Assembly (NCBI GenBank): GCA_030705725.1
Contig: JAUZPW010000016.1
Span: 1-14,313 of the forward strand
Direction of reading: 5' to 3'
Source of the DNA: Bacillota bacterium
GTDB taxonomy: Bacteria > Bacillota > Clostridia > Oscillospirales > Butyricicoccaceae
DNA: 14,313 bases
Under the pieces are notes generated by a model that saw nothing but the letters and a program-made list of their open reading frames with translations, ran no database searches and was not told where the DNA came from. Each line of letters begins with the position of its first letter. The stretch's first letter is position 1. A program made the translations under genes and the position numbers. Below, in pieces: positions 8,154 through 14,313 of the stretch.

Positions 8154-8363
8154 ATGGTCCTTGATAGAATATCGTTGGTTCTGGTAATTATCGGCGCGCT
8201 AGACTGGGGCAGCATCGGACTCTTCCGCTTCGATTTTGTGGCTTACCTTTTCGGCGGACAAATGTCGGTACCGAGCAGGATTGTATATACCCTCGTAGCC
8301 TTGGCCGGCCTCTGGTGTATCTCACTGCTTTTCCGTGAGCGTGAACACATGGAAAGCATGTAA
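8154..8363 (+). CDS. DUF378 family small membrane protein
   Basis: A 69-residue protein with two hydrophobic segments (about 6-26 and 40-60). It matches the DUF378 (YuzA-like) pattern: the family core GgLNWGlvGLFnFDlVa.LFG appears here as GALDWGSIGLFRFDFVAYL, followed by a Ser/Arg turn and a second helix with LAGLW. The function of the family is not known. An AAGGAG site at 8135-8140 lies 13 bases before the ATG, longer than usual, and an in-frame TGA at 8142 excludes an earlier start. It lies 132 bases after ntpD and before the terminator at 8379, so it may be read through from the ATPase operon. Confidence 0.85.
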   Translation: MVLDRISLVLVIIGALDWGSIGLFRFDFVAYLFGGQMSVPSRIVYTLVALAGLWCISLLFREREHMESM

Positions 8364-8378
8364 AAAATAACGCGTAAA

Positions 8379-8430
8379 AGGGCCGTAACAAATGGCTGAC
8401 ATTCCATTTGTTACGGCCCTGATGTTTTTT
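8379..8430. terminator. Bidirectional intrinsic terminator between DUF378 gene and ackA
   Basis: A perfect 17-bp inverted repeat (8379-8395 with 8404-8420) with an 8-base loop is followed on the plus strand by GATG and six T. On the minus strand the same stem is followed by TTTTACGCGTTATTTTTTA, so it can also end ackA transcription. It lies exactly between the convergent genes. Confidence 0.9.
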
Positions 8431-8461
8431 CCGGTGCTCTGTGCGCCGGCTTTATTTTTTG

Positions 8462-9670
8462 TTATTTTCTGTTTAAAACAATATCCACGGTGTCCTTAGC
8501 AATTACAAGCTCTTCGTTTGTCGGAATCACAAGAATTTTAGCTTTCGAGCTGTCTTTTGAGATAACGGCCTCGGTGCCTCTGGGTGCGTTGCTGTTTTTG
8601 TCCTCATCCAGCGAAATCCCCATAAAGTCGAGCCCTTTGCATACGTCGGCGCGTATTTCCCTGTCGTTCTCGCCAACTCCGGCGGTAAATACTACGGCGT
8701 CAACGCCCTCCATGGCCGCCATGTATGCTCCAATGTATTTTCTAACGGCATACGTGAAGATGTCTATCGCGAGCTGGCATCTGTCGTCGCCTTTCTTGGC
8801 TTCCGCGTGCAGATCGCGGAAATCCGACGATTTTCCTGTTATTCCGAGCATGCCCGATTCCTTGTTCAGGATTCTGAGCACTTCTTTTGCGCTTTTGTTT
8901 TCATGTTCGGAAATAAACTCGATGACGGCGGGATCGATGCTTCCCGAGCGCGTCCCCATCGGAAGCCCCTCGAGAGGCGTAAGCCCCATCGAAGTATCGA
9001 CGCACTTGCCGTTTTTCACAGCGGAGACGGAAGATCCGTTTCCGAGATGGCAGGTGATAATTTTAAGCTCGCTTGCCGGACGGCCCAGCATTTGTGCGGC
9101 GCGCGCGGAAACAAAGCGGTGAGAGGTGCCGTGGAAGCCGTAACGGCGGATTTTATAATCGTCGTAGTAGCGGTGCGGTATCGCGTAAAGAAACGCCTTC
9201 TCGGGCATTGTCATGCCGAAAGCCGTATCAAAAACCGCGACCTGAGGAAAGTCCTTTCCCAGCACCTCCGCGCAGGAGCGGATGCCGGTCAGGTTGGCCG
9301 GATTGTGCAGAGGCCCGAGCGGAATGCATTCCTCGATGGCCGCGAGCACCTTGTCGTCTATTAAAACCGACTCGTGGAACTTGGCGCCTCCGTGGAGAAC
9401 ACGGTGGCCGACGGCGTCGATTTCCTTGAGGCTTTTAACAACTCCGTGGTTCTTGTCGACCAAAGCGTCGATAACATATTTAATTGCGTCCGCATGGGTT
9501 TTCATGGGCAGATCGGCCTTAAAGCCTTCTTTGTCGGCGGGGCTGTGCGTAATTCTTCCATCGATTCCGATTCTTTCGCAAAGTCCCTTTGCCAGTACGG
9601 TATTCTTGTCCATATCAAAAAGCTGATATTTAAGTGACGAGCTTCCCGCATTTACTACCAGAACATTCAT
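8462..9670 (-). CDS. ackA: Acetate kinase
   Basis: Acetate kinase interconverts acetyl phosphate + ADP and acetate + ATP, the energy-yielding last step of acetate fermentation, in the cytoplasm. The protein has 402 residues, the usual length. The family motifs are complete: NAGSSSLKY at 7-15, R90 in GHRVLHGG, D148 in VFDTAFG, H180 in YGFHGTSH, the phosphate-binding HLGNGSS at 208-214, R241 in MGTRSG, and NEE at 385-387. The ATG has a GAGGAG site about 13 bases upstream on the minus strand. The usual partner pta is not adjacent; the upstream neighbour is the divergent tmcAL. The stop lies about 30 bases beyond the shared terminator stem. Confidence 0.98.
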   Translation of the reverse strand: MNVLVVNAGSSSLKYQLFDMDKNTVLAKGLCERIGIDGRITHSPADKEGFKADLPMKTHADAIKYVIDALVDKNHGVVKSLKEIDAVGHRVLHGGAKFHESVLIDDKVLAAIEECIPLGPLHNPANLTGIRSCAEVLGKDFPQVAVFDTAFGMTMPEKAFLYAIPHRYYDDYKIRRYGFHGTSHRFVSARAAQMLGRPASELKIITCHLGNGSSVSAVKNGKCVDTSMGLTPLEGLPMGTRSGSIDPAVIEFISEHENKSAKEVLRILNKESGMLGITGKSSDFRDLHAEAKKGDDRCQLAIDIFTYAVRKYIGAYMAAMEGVDAVVFTAGVGENDREIRADVCKGLDFMGISLDEDKNSNAPRGTEAVISKDSSKAKILVIPTNEELVIAKDTVDIVLNRK

Positions 9671-9697
9671 TCTTTTATGACACTCCTCAAAGGACGG

Positions 9698-9726
9698 TTG
9701 ATAAAACCGCTGTATTATTGTAGAAT
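9698..9726 (+). promoter_or_regulatory. Candidate sigma-A-type promoter for tmcAL
   Basis: TTGATA at 9698-9703 and TAGAAT at 9721-9726 are exactly 17 bases apart, each close to consensus. Transcription would start near 9733, giving a leader of about 75 bases, very A/T-rich, before the tmcAL ATG. A perfect TATAAT at 9754-9759 is an alternative -10 box, but nothing like a -35 box lies 16-18 bases before it. Confidence 0.45.
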
Positions 9727-9749
9727 AAGCTATCCGCTCAAACTATTAA

Positions 9750-9778
9750 ATTGTATAATATTACTTACAAAAAAACAA
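9750..9778 (-). promoter_or_regulatory. Candidate sigma-A-type promoter for ackA
   Basis: Read on the minus strand, TTGTTT (9778-9773) and TACAAT (9755-9750) are 17 bases apart. The -10 box is good and the -35 box weak (3 of 6). It points toward ackA, with a leader of about 70 bases. The -10 box overlaps a plus-strand TATAAT at 9754-9759 that has no good -35 partner. Confidence 0.4.
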
Positions 9779-9806
9779 TAAATTTTTAATTATTTTGGAG
9801 ATAAAT

Positions 9807-11060
9807 ATGAAAGTTTGCGGCATTGTGGCGGAATATAATCCGTTTCACCTCGGTCATGAACTGCATATTGGGGAAACAAAGCGGATTTTAGGCCCCGACT
9901 GCCATATTCTCTGCGTAATGAGCGGAAACTATGTGCAGCGCGGCGATTTTGCCGTAATGAGCAAGCACGCGCGCGCCGCGGCCGCCGTTAAATGCGGCGC
10001 CGACCTTGTCGTCGAGCTGCCTACTCCCTATGCAGTTTCCTCGGCGGAGGGCTTTGCGAAAGCCGCCGTTTTTCTCCTTGACGCGACTAATATTGTATCT
10101 TACTTGTCCTTCGGCAGCGAAGCAGGCTCCGCGGATTTGCTGCAAGAAGCCGCTGAAGCGCTGCTTAATGACGATTTTCCTTCTAATCTTAAGCGTGAGC
10201 TTCGCGAAGGGGCTTCCTTTGCCGCTTCGCGTCAGAAGGCTGTCGAGGCTCTGCGCGGCGGCGAGGTCTCTTCCCTGCTGTCGGCACCTAACAATATCCT
10301 CGGCGTTGAGTATATTAAAGCGCTCAAAATGCTTAGATCCAATATCATACCCGTTGCGGTGAAACGTGTCGGCTCATCCCACGACGAGCAATCCGCAAAC
10401 GGGAATATAGCGTCCGCGTCCTTTTTGCGCTCGCTCCTTCAGAACGAAAGCGCGGAGGCTCTCAGGCCGTATCTCCCGGAGCCGTCTTATTCGGCGCTCC
10501 GTGAAGAAATAAAAGCCGGCAAAGCCCCGGTTTTCATGAAAAACGCAGACCTTATGATTGTCTCTTGTCTCAAAAAGATGAAGCCGGAAGATTTTCTTTC
10601 ATACGCCGATGTCTCGGAGGGCCTTGAAAAGAGGCTTTACGCGGCCGTATCGAAAAGCGTTTCGTTTGAGCAGATAGCATCAATGGCTAAAACGAAACGT
10701 TACGCCCATTCGCGTATCCGCAGGATACTGCTTTCGGCTTATCTCGGCGCGGCAAAGGAATTTAAGGAGACGCCTCCCCCCTACCTGCGGGTTCTGGCAT
10801 TTAACTCAAGAGGCCGGGAGATACTCAGACAGATGAAGGAAACCTCCGCATTGCCGGTTATAGTCAAGCCCGCCTCGGTGCTTGAGCTGTCCGAAAACGC
10901 CCGGAGGTTTTTTGAGCTTGAAAGCACCGCATCCGAGCTTTATAACCTCGCCTGCCCGGATCCTTACTCGCCGGTGCCCGGCGAATATTGCAGAAGCCCC
11001 GTTTTTGTCGGTGGTCAGCCTTCTTTTTTTCTTGATACAAAAAATACCGAAAGAATATAA
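9807..11060 (+). CDS. tmcAL: tRNA(Met) cytidine acetate ligase (TmcAL, YlbM family)
   Basis: TmcAL activates acetate with ATP to acetyl-adenylate and transfers the acetyl group to cytidine 34 of elongator tRNA-Met (ac4C), which helps reading of AUG. The protein is 417 residues, close to Bacillus YlbM. The N-terminus GIVAEYNPFHLGH carries the nucleotidyltransferase HxGH motif as HLGH at 14-17. Further family blocks are MSGNYVQRGDFAVM, ELPTPYAVSSAEGFA and the C-terminal KRYAHSRIRRILLSAYLG. The ATG at 9807 is preceded by TTGGAG at 9795-9800; a TTG at 9795 would overlap this site and was not used. The 3' end overlaps the convergent permease gene by 46 bases. Its neighbour ackA makes acetate, the substrate, though that link is only contextual. 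Confidence 0.95.
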   Translation: MKVCGIVAEYNPFHLGHELHIGETKRILGPDCHILCVMSGNYVQRGDFAVMSKHARAAAAVKCGADLVVELPTPYAVSSAEGFAKAAVFLLDATNIVSYLSFGSEAGSADLLQEAAEALLNDDFPSNLKRELREGASFAASRQKAVEALRGGEVSSLLSAPNNILGVEYIKALKMLRSNIIPVAVKRVGSSHDEQSANGNIASASFLRSLLQNESAEALRPYLPEPSYSALREEIKAGKAPVFMKNADLMIVSCLKKMKPEDFLSYADVSEGLEKRLYAAVSKSVSFEQIASMAKTKRYAHSRIRRILLSAYLGAAKEFKETPPPYLRVLAFNSRGREILRQMKETSALPVIVKPASVLELSENARRFFELESTASELYNLACPDPYSPVPGEYCRSPVFVGGQPSFFLDTKNTERI

Positions 11061-11872
11061 AAAACCGCCGCCGAGACAAAAAGGTAAAGAATGCTCGTCC
11101 GTGCGCTTATATCCGCGTTTCCGAAGGAATATATTACCCCCATATTCCGGTTAAAACTCTGTAACGTCCCGGTCGGCGCGCCCGCAAAAGAAATCGAAGC
11201 AGGCTTTTCCATCATAATCTGCCGCAAAAGAGCTCCCGCGTGCGAAATGGGAAAAATCTTGATAACAAACTGCATGGCTTCAGGCAGGCTCCCGATCGGC
11301 ACATATATTCCGGTCAGAAACCCGATCAGCGTACCGATGACCGTGCTCGCGGCGGCATACGCATTCTGGCTCTTAAAAAACGATACTGTGAACAAAAGCA
11401 TTGCGTTTCCGGTCAAAACAGCTAAAAATATAACCCCAAGTACTTTTAGCAAGGCTATAAAGGAAAGCAGCTCGCCTCCGTACACGAAAATATAAACCTC
11501 GGCTAAAATCAGGGTTATGAGGCTCATGATCGAGCCGACCGCAAACGAGCTTAAAGCATATCCCCCGATAAGCTTAGCACGGCTTAAAGGCGACGCCAGA
11601 AAATCCTTGATTATACCGTCCGACCTGTCGTCGACCATAACGCCGAAAGCGCCCATTGTGGTCGTAAGCGACGTGACCGCCAGAAGGCCCGCCATTATCC
11701 AGCTGTCCATTAAAAACCTCGCGCTTTTCACATCCTTAAGCTGCGAAGAAAACGTATCCCCTAAAAACAAAACGTAAAGGCCGATTATAATAAACACCGC
11801 CAGCAGCGAAAAAAATACGGCGCTCCTGTCACGAAAAAAGATGCGGAGGTTTCTCAGCGCGATTTTTTTCAT
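11015..11872 (-). CDS. ABC-2 type transporter permease
   Basis: This is the membrane half of an ABC exporter of the ABC-2 (DrrB/YadH-like) type. The product has 285 residues and about six hydrophobic segments, near 18-38, 57-80, 102-131, 134-165, 171-193 and 260-280. An amphipathic N-terminal stretch precedes the first one, as usual. The segment DDRSDGIIKDFLASPLSRAKLIGGY between the second and third helices matches the family's conserved cytoplasmic coupling region. The long loop between the last two helices (about 200-258) is likely extracellular. Its start codon overlaps the ATPase stop (ATGA), so translation is probably coupled. The substrate cannot be told from sequence; the tetR neighbour suggests a toxic compound or drug. 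Confidence 0.9.
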   Translation of the reverse strand: MKKIALRNLRIFFRDRSAVFFSLLAVFIIIGLYVLFLGDTFSSQLKDVKSARFLMDSWIMAGLLAVTSLTTTMGAFGVMVDDRSDGIIKDFLASPLSRAKLIGGYALSSFAVGSIMSLITLILAEVYIFVYGGELLSFIALLKVLGVIFLAVLTGNAMLLFTVSFFKSQNAYAAASTVIGTLIGFLTGIYVPIGSLPEAMQFVIKIFPISHAGALLRQIMMEKPASISFAGAPTGTLQSFNRNMGVIYSFGNADISARTSILYLFVSAAVFYILSVFFVSRKKEG

Positions 11873-12783
11873 GCGTCCCTTATCTCCTTCCCCGTTACGT
11901 TGATAAAAGCGTCGTCCAGAGTTCCGTTAATAACCTCAAAATTCTCAATATATTCTTTCAGGCTGTTTATTACCGGAATAGCGCAGACAGTGTTTTTAAG
12001 GGGTATCGTGCAGATTTCCCCCTCGATTTTATATTCAAGGCTCTGCCCGTCTATCGCCCGGATAAAAGCCCCCATATCCTTCGGCTTTATTCTGAGAGAA
12101 TCGCGGCAGTATTTTTCCTTCAGCTCAGTCGGCGTGCCGCAGACTGAAATCCTGCCTCCGTCGATTATAGTGACATAATCGGCATTCGCGGCCTCTTCCA
12201 TGTAATGCGTGGTTAAAAAGACCGTCATTCCCGTGCTTTTTTGCATGTTCCGGATCGTTTCCCAAACATTCCTTCTTGTCTGAGGATCAAGGCCCGTAGT
12301 TGGCTCATCCAGAAACAAAAGCTTCGGCGAATTGATAAGCGCCCGCGCGATGTCCGCCCTTCGTCTCTGACCGCCGGAAAGCCTGCCGTAGGGCCTGTTT
12401 ATGTACTCCGTTACTCCCGCGGCCTCCGCCGCTTTTGCCGTCCTCTGCCTGAGCTCTAAACCCGAAAGTCCGTAAAAGCTCCCTCTGGTCATAAGGTTTT
12501 CCCTTACCGTCAGAAGTTTGTCGAGTATGCTGCTCTGGAATACGACTCCGATAACATTTCTTATGGATGCGTCGTTTTTTCCGAGAACCATGCCGTCTAT
12601 CGTTACATTTCCCGCGTCCGGTTTTAAAAGAGTGCAGAGAATATCTATAGTCGTAGATTTTCCGGCGCCGTTCGGCCCCAAAAAAGCGTACAGCGAACCC
12701 TGCCTTACGGTAAAATCAATCCCTTTCACAGCTTCCGTCGCGCCGTAGGATTTTTTAAGCCCGGAGACCTCAATTATGTTCAT
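11869..12783 (-). CDS. ABC transporter ATP-binding protein (DrrA-like)
   Basis: The ATPase that drives the ABC-2 permease encoded next to it. The protein has 304 residues: an ABC domain in the first 220 or so, then a C-terminal accessory domain of the kind found in DrrA-like exporters. Motifs are complete: Walker A GPNGAGKST at 36-44, Q-loop Q83, signature LSGGQ at 135-139, Walker B LLFLDE at 155-160 and H-loop H193. The ATG lies inside the end of tetR (14-base overlap), with AAGGAGAG just upstream on the minus strand. The middle gene of a three-gene unit tetR-ATPase-permease. Confidence 0.95.
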   Translation of the reverse strand: MNIIEVSGLKKSYGATEAVKGIDFTVRQGSLYAFLGPNGAGKSTTIDILCTLLKPDAGNVTIDGMVLGKNDASIRNVIGVVFQSSILDKLLTVRENLMTRGSFYGLSGLELRQRTAKAAEAAGVTEYINRPYGRLSGGQRRRADIARALINSPKLLFLDEPTTGLDPQTRRNVWETIRNMQKSTGMTVFLTTHYMEEAANADYVTIIDGGRISVCGTPTELKEKYCRDSLRIKPKDMGAFIRAIDGQSLEYKIEGEICTIPLKNTVCAIPVINSLKEYIENFEVINGTLDDAFINVTGKEIRDA

Positions 12784-13363
12784 CGGCGCTCTCCTTGTAC
12801 ATAAGATCTCTCAATATATCAAGGTATATTTTCATATCCTCGGGAGCGGAATTCCTTTCTTCCAGCCCTTTAAGCGTCCAGAAAATTATATCGAGGCAGC
12901 GCCCGGCGTCGAGCCCGTCGCGGAATTTGCTTTTGTCTACCTGGGCATAAAGCTTATTTGTTGCCAGAAGATAAAGCCTCGCATTTTGCGTATAACCCTT
13001 TACGGCTTTGTTTTCTTCCTTTGACGCCGTCGTCATAAAGCGGAAAATGTCCGGGTATCTTTCGGTAAGCTCCTTTTTGATGGCCGTTATATGGATCCAG
13101 CGGGCAAATAAGTCGTTGTCCAGCTCGCCCGCCTTTCCGATAAGATTGTCGTTTAACGTCATCAGGCAAAAATCGTATAAATATATAAAAAGGTCCTTTT
13201 TTGTGGGAAAGTAGTGAAAAAGCAAGCCCTTTGCAATGCCTGCCGCCTCGACTATATTGTTCGTCGACGCGTTTTTGTAACCCCTGTCGCCGAATTCGGC
13301 CAGAGCCGCGTTTAATATTCTGTCGCGCTTATCCTCTTTGAGCCTTGAAAACTTTTCGTACAT
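12770..13363 (-). CDS. TetR family transcriptional regulator
   Basis: A 197-residue dimeric repressor of the TetR type, likely controlling its own operon and so the ABC exporter after it. The N-terminal helix-turn-helix lies at about 15-57: KRDRILNAALAEFGDRGY, then STNNIVEAAGIAKGLLFHYF with the typical FHYFPTKKDL ending. The rest is an all-helical ligand/dimer domain of the variable kind, whose inducer cannot be predicted. I chose the ATG at 13363; an in-frame TTG at 13396 would lie within the -10 box and operator of its own promoter and has no ribosome binding site. The 3' end overlaps the ATPase gene by 14 bases. Confidence 0.93.
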   Translation of the reverse strand: MYEKFSRLKEDKRDRILNAALAEFGDRGYKNASTNNIVEAAGIAKGLLFHYFPTKKDLFIYLYDFCLMTLNDNLIGKAGELDNDLFARWIHITAIKKELTERYPDIFRFMTTASKEENKAVKGYTQNARLYLLATNKLYAQVDKSKFRDGLDAGRCLDIIFWTLKGLEERNSAPEDMKIYLDILRDLMYKESADEHN

Positions 13364-13379
13364 ATCCGTCCCCGCCTTT

Positions 13380-13396
13380 TTGACCACTTTAGTCAA
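13380..13396. promoter_or_regulatory. Candidate TetR operator
   Basis: A 17-bp imperfect palindrome, TTGACCACTTTAGTCAA, with TTGAC/GTCAA arms. It touches the -10 box of the tetR promoter and covers the likely start of transcription, a classic place for autorepression. Assignment to this TetR is an inference from position and symmetry. Confidence 0.55.
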
Positions 13397-13424
13397 TTGT
13401 ATAGCACTTGCCTTTATTTGTCAA
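13396..13424 (-). promoter_or_regulatory. Strong sigma-A-type promoter of the tetR-ABC operon
   Basis: On the minus strand a consensus -35 TTGACA (13424-13419) and -10 TACAAT (13401-13396) are separated by 17 bases. Transcription would start near 13389, about 25 bases before the tetR ATG at 13363. Confidence 0.75.
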
Positions 13425-13451
13425 TCTATTAAATAAGAAAGGAGTACTTTT

Positions 13452-13982
13452 TTGAATTTTTATATTAACACGGAACGCTTAACGCTCAGGCCTTTTCGCG
13501 AGAGTGACGCTTCGTCGCTAAACGCTATTGCGAATCAACCTTACGTACTTAAATGGATGCCCGATTGGGAATCTGACGTGGAAGATACCACGTGTCTTAT
13601 TCAATATTTTATTTCACAATATACTCTGGCGGGTAAATACAAAGCCCGGGTCATGTTTGCTGTTGAGCTTGGCGGCAAAGTTATTGGTATGGTCGGCATC
13701 GGGAACAAGAAAGAGGTTGAAAACGAAATTGAAATAGCCTATTTCGTGTCCGAGGCATACACGGGAAAAGGCTATATCACCGAGGCCGCAAAGGCAGTCT
13801 CGCACTGGGCGCTAGATAATTTGAAAATGGAATATCTGATTGCAATCGTTGAGCCGGACAATTATCCATCTCAGAGAGTGGTCGAAAAATGCGGATTCAG
13901 TAAAATTGATAAGCGAATGATTTTGAATTCCGGAGAATCGGAGGAAAAACCATTCTTTTACTATCGTCTGTATAACGCTTGA
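13452..13982 (+). CDS. GNAT family N-acetyltransferase (RimJ/RimL type)
   Basis: A 176-residue acetyltransferase that would move an acetyl group from acetyl-CoA to an amine. The N-terminus TERLTLRPFRESDA is the hallmark of the RimJ/RimL-like (Acetyltransf_3) group. The acetyl-CoA loop is EAYTGKGYITEA at 101-112, in which the usual first Arg/Gln of the motif is not seen. The later blocks VEPDNYPSQRVVEKCGF at about 133-149 are typical of motif B. The substrate is unknown: ribosomal protein, small amine or antibiotic are all possible. It starts with TTG, with AAAGGAG at 13438-13444 well placed. It is divergent from tetR and its control region includes the candidate operator; no clear promoter of its own was found. 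Confidence 0.88.
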   Translation: MNFYINTERLTLRPFRESDASSLNAIANQPYVLKWMPDWESDVEDTTCLIQYFISQYTLAGKYKARVMFAVELGGKVIGMVGIGNKKEVENEIEIAYFVSEAYTGKGYITEAAKAVSHWALDNLKMEYLIAIVEPDNYPSQRVVEKCGFSKIDKRMILNSGESEEKPFFYYRLYNA

Positions 13983-14013
13983 TCATTCCTATAACTCATC
14001 TTCCGAAAAAGAA

Positions 14014-14046
14014 AAAGTCCTGCTGATTATATCTCAGCAGGGCTTT
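14014..14046. terminator. Bidirectional intrinsic terminator after the GNAT gene
   Basis: A 10-bp stem with one G-U pair (14017-14026 with 14034-14043, loop of 7), extended by AAA/TTT, follows the GNAT stop by about 35 bases. On the plus strand it is followed by TTTATTATC. On the minus strand it is followed by a stronger run, TTTTTCTTTTTC, so it also serves the transporter gene to the right. Confidence 0.75.
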
Positions 14047-14116
14047 ATTATCACTTTCGCGGCGGTGCGCATTATAGCCCTTTCTTTCAGGCAGCGCTAA
14101 CCTGCGGTTTTTCATT

Positions 14117-14313
14117 CTATTTGTTTATCAGCAACAGTCCCACGAAGCAAAGGCCTATGCCAGCGGCCTGAGTAAGCGACACATTCTCACGATAAAAAAG
14201 AATTCCGATGGGAATCAGCAGCACTGAAAGCGCTATATAAGACATTAAAGGCCCTGTGCTGACATCCGCTCCCAGGCGGTAAGCCATTAGGTAACCGTAT
14301 TCAAGCCCGACGA
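14117..14313 (-). CDS. EamA/DMT-type membrane transporter, C-terminal part (5' end outside window)
   Basis: The last 64 residues of a minus-strand gene that continues beyond the window edge. Two hydrophobic segments are visible (about 20-40 and 48-62 of the visible part), with the family-like block LIPIGILFYRENVSL between and around them and a last helix AAGIGLCFVGLLLINK. This Arg-Glu turn followed by a final helix is typical of the C-terminal repeat of drug/metabolite transporters, or of the small four-helix EmrE-like members. Which of the two cannot be decided without the missing part. It stops at TAG (14119-14117), about 70 bases before the shared terminator stem. Confidence 0.7.
   Translation of the reverse strand, partial: VGLEYGYLMAYRLGADVSTGPLMSYIALSVLLIPIGILFYRENVSLTQAAGIGLCFVGLLLINK

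Noticed and set aside
8490..9122. A 210-codon open frame opposite ackA
   Set aside because: It is antisense to a complete, motif-rich acetate kinase gene, shows no recognisable family, and has composition expected of a shadow frame.
13364..13396. TTG at 13396 as start of tetR
   Set aside because: It coincides with the -10 box and operator, so it would lie upstream of the transcription start.
13983..14116. Small gene between GNAT and the transporter
   Set aside because: The stretch is explained by the two-way terminator and transporter 3' end; no frame with a start and ribosome binding site was seen.

Overview
The window looks like chromosomal DNA of an anaerobic, Gram-positive bacterium of the class Clostridia. 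It has a V/A-type rotary ATPase operon in place of the F-type enzyme, acetate kinase, a TmcAL-type tRNA acetate ligase (a Firmicutes family), strong GGAGG-type ribosome binding sites and several TTG/GTG starts. Genus-level placement is not possible from the sequence alone. I saw no rRNA, tRNA, CRISPR array, insertion sequence or phage gene.

Layout. Positions 2-8021 hold eight tightly packed plus-strand genes of a V-type ATPase in the order C-I-K-F(ntpG)-E-A-B-D; the first is cut by the window edge. The set supplies the V1 head (A, B), the rotor stalk (D, F, C), one peripheral stalk subunit (E), the stator membrane subunit (I) and the c-ring subunit (K). The partner of E in the peripheral stalk (G/H) is not here and probably lies upstream. 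A 132-base spacer with competing inverted repeats then leads to a small DUF378 membrane protein (8154-8363), and a 17-bp perfect hairpin ends this unit.

Positions 8462-9670 (minus) encode acetate kinase, which converges on that hairpin. A divergent spacer with two candidate promoters separates it from tmcAL (9807-11060, plus), which makes N4-acetylcytidine in elongator tRNA-Met from acetate and ATP. tmcAL runs tail-to-tail into a minus-strand drug-efflux-type operon with a 46-bp overlap. That operon is tetR, ABC ATPase, ABC-2 permease (13363 down to 11015), with overlapping genes and a promoter/operator region (13380-13424) that looks autoregulated. A divergent GNAT acetyltransferase (13452-13982) follows, then a two-way terminator and the 3' end of an EamA/DMT-type transporter on the minus strand.

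The genes are mostly housekeeping. Energy conversion (ATPase, acetate kinase) and acetate use (AckA, TmcAL) sit together, next to a small resistance-type accessory module. I found no convincing new multi-gene system. The least explained parts are the switch-like leader before the DUF378 gene and the c-ring subunit with an apparent cleavable two-helix N-terminus.
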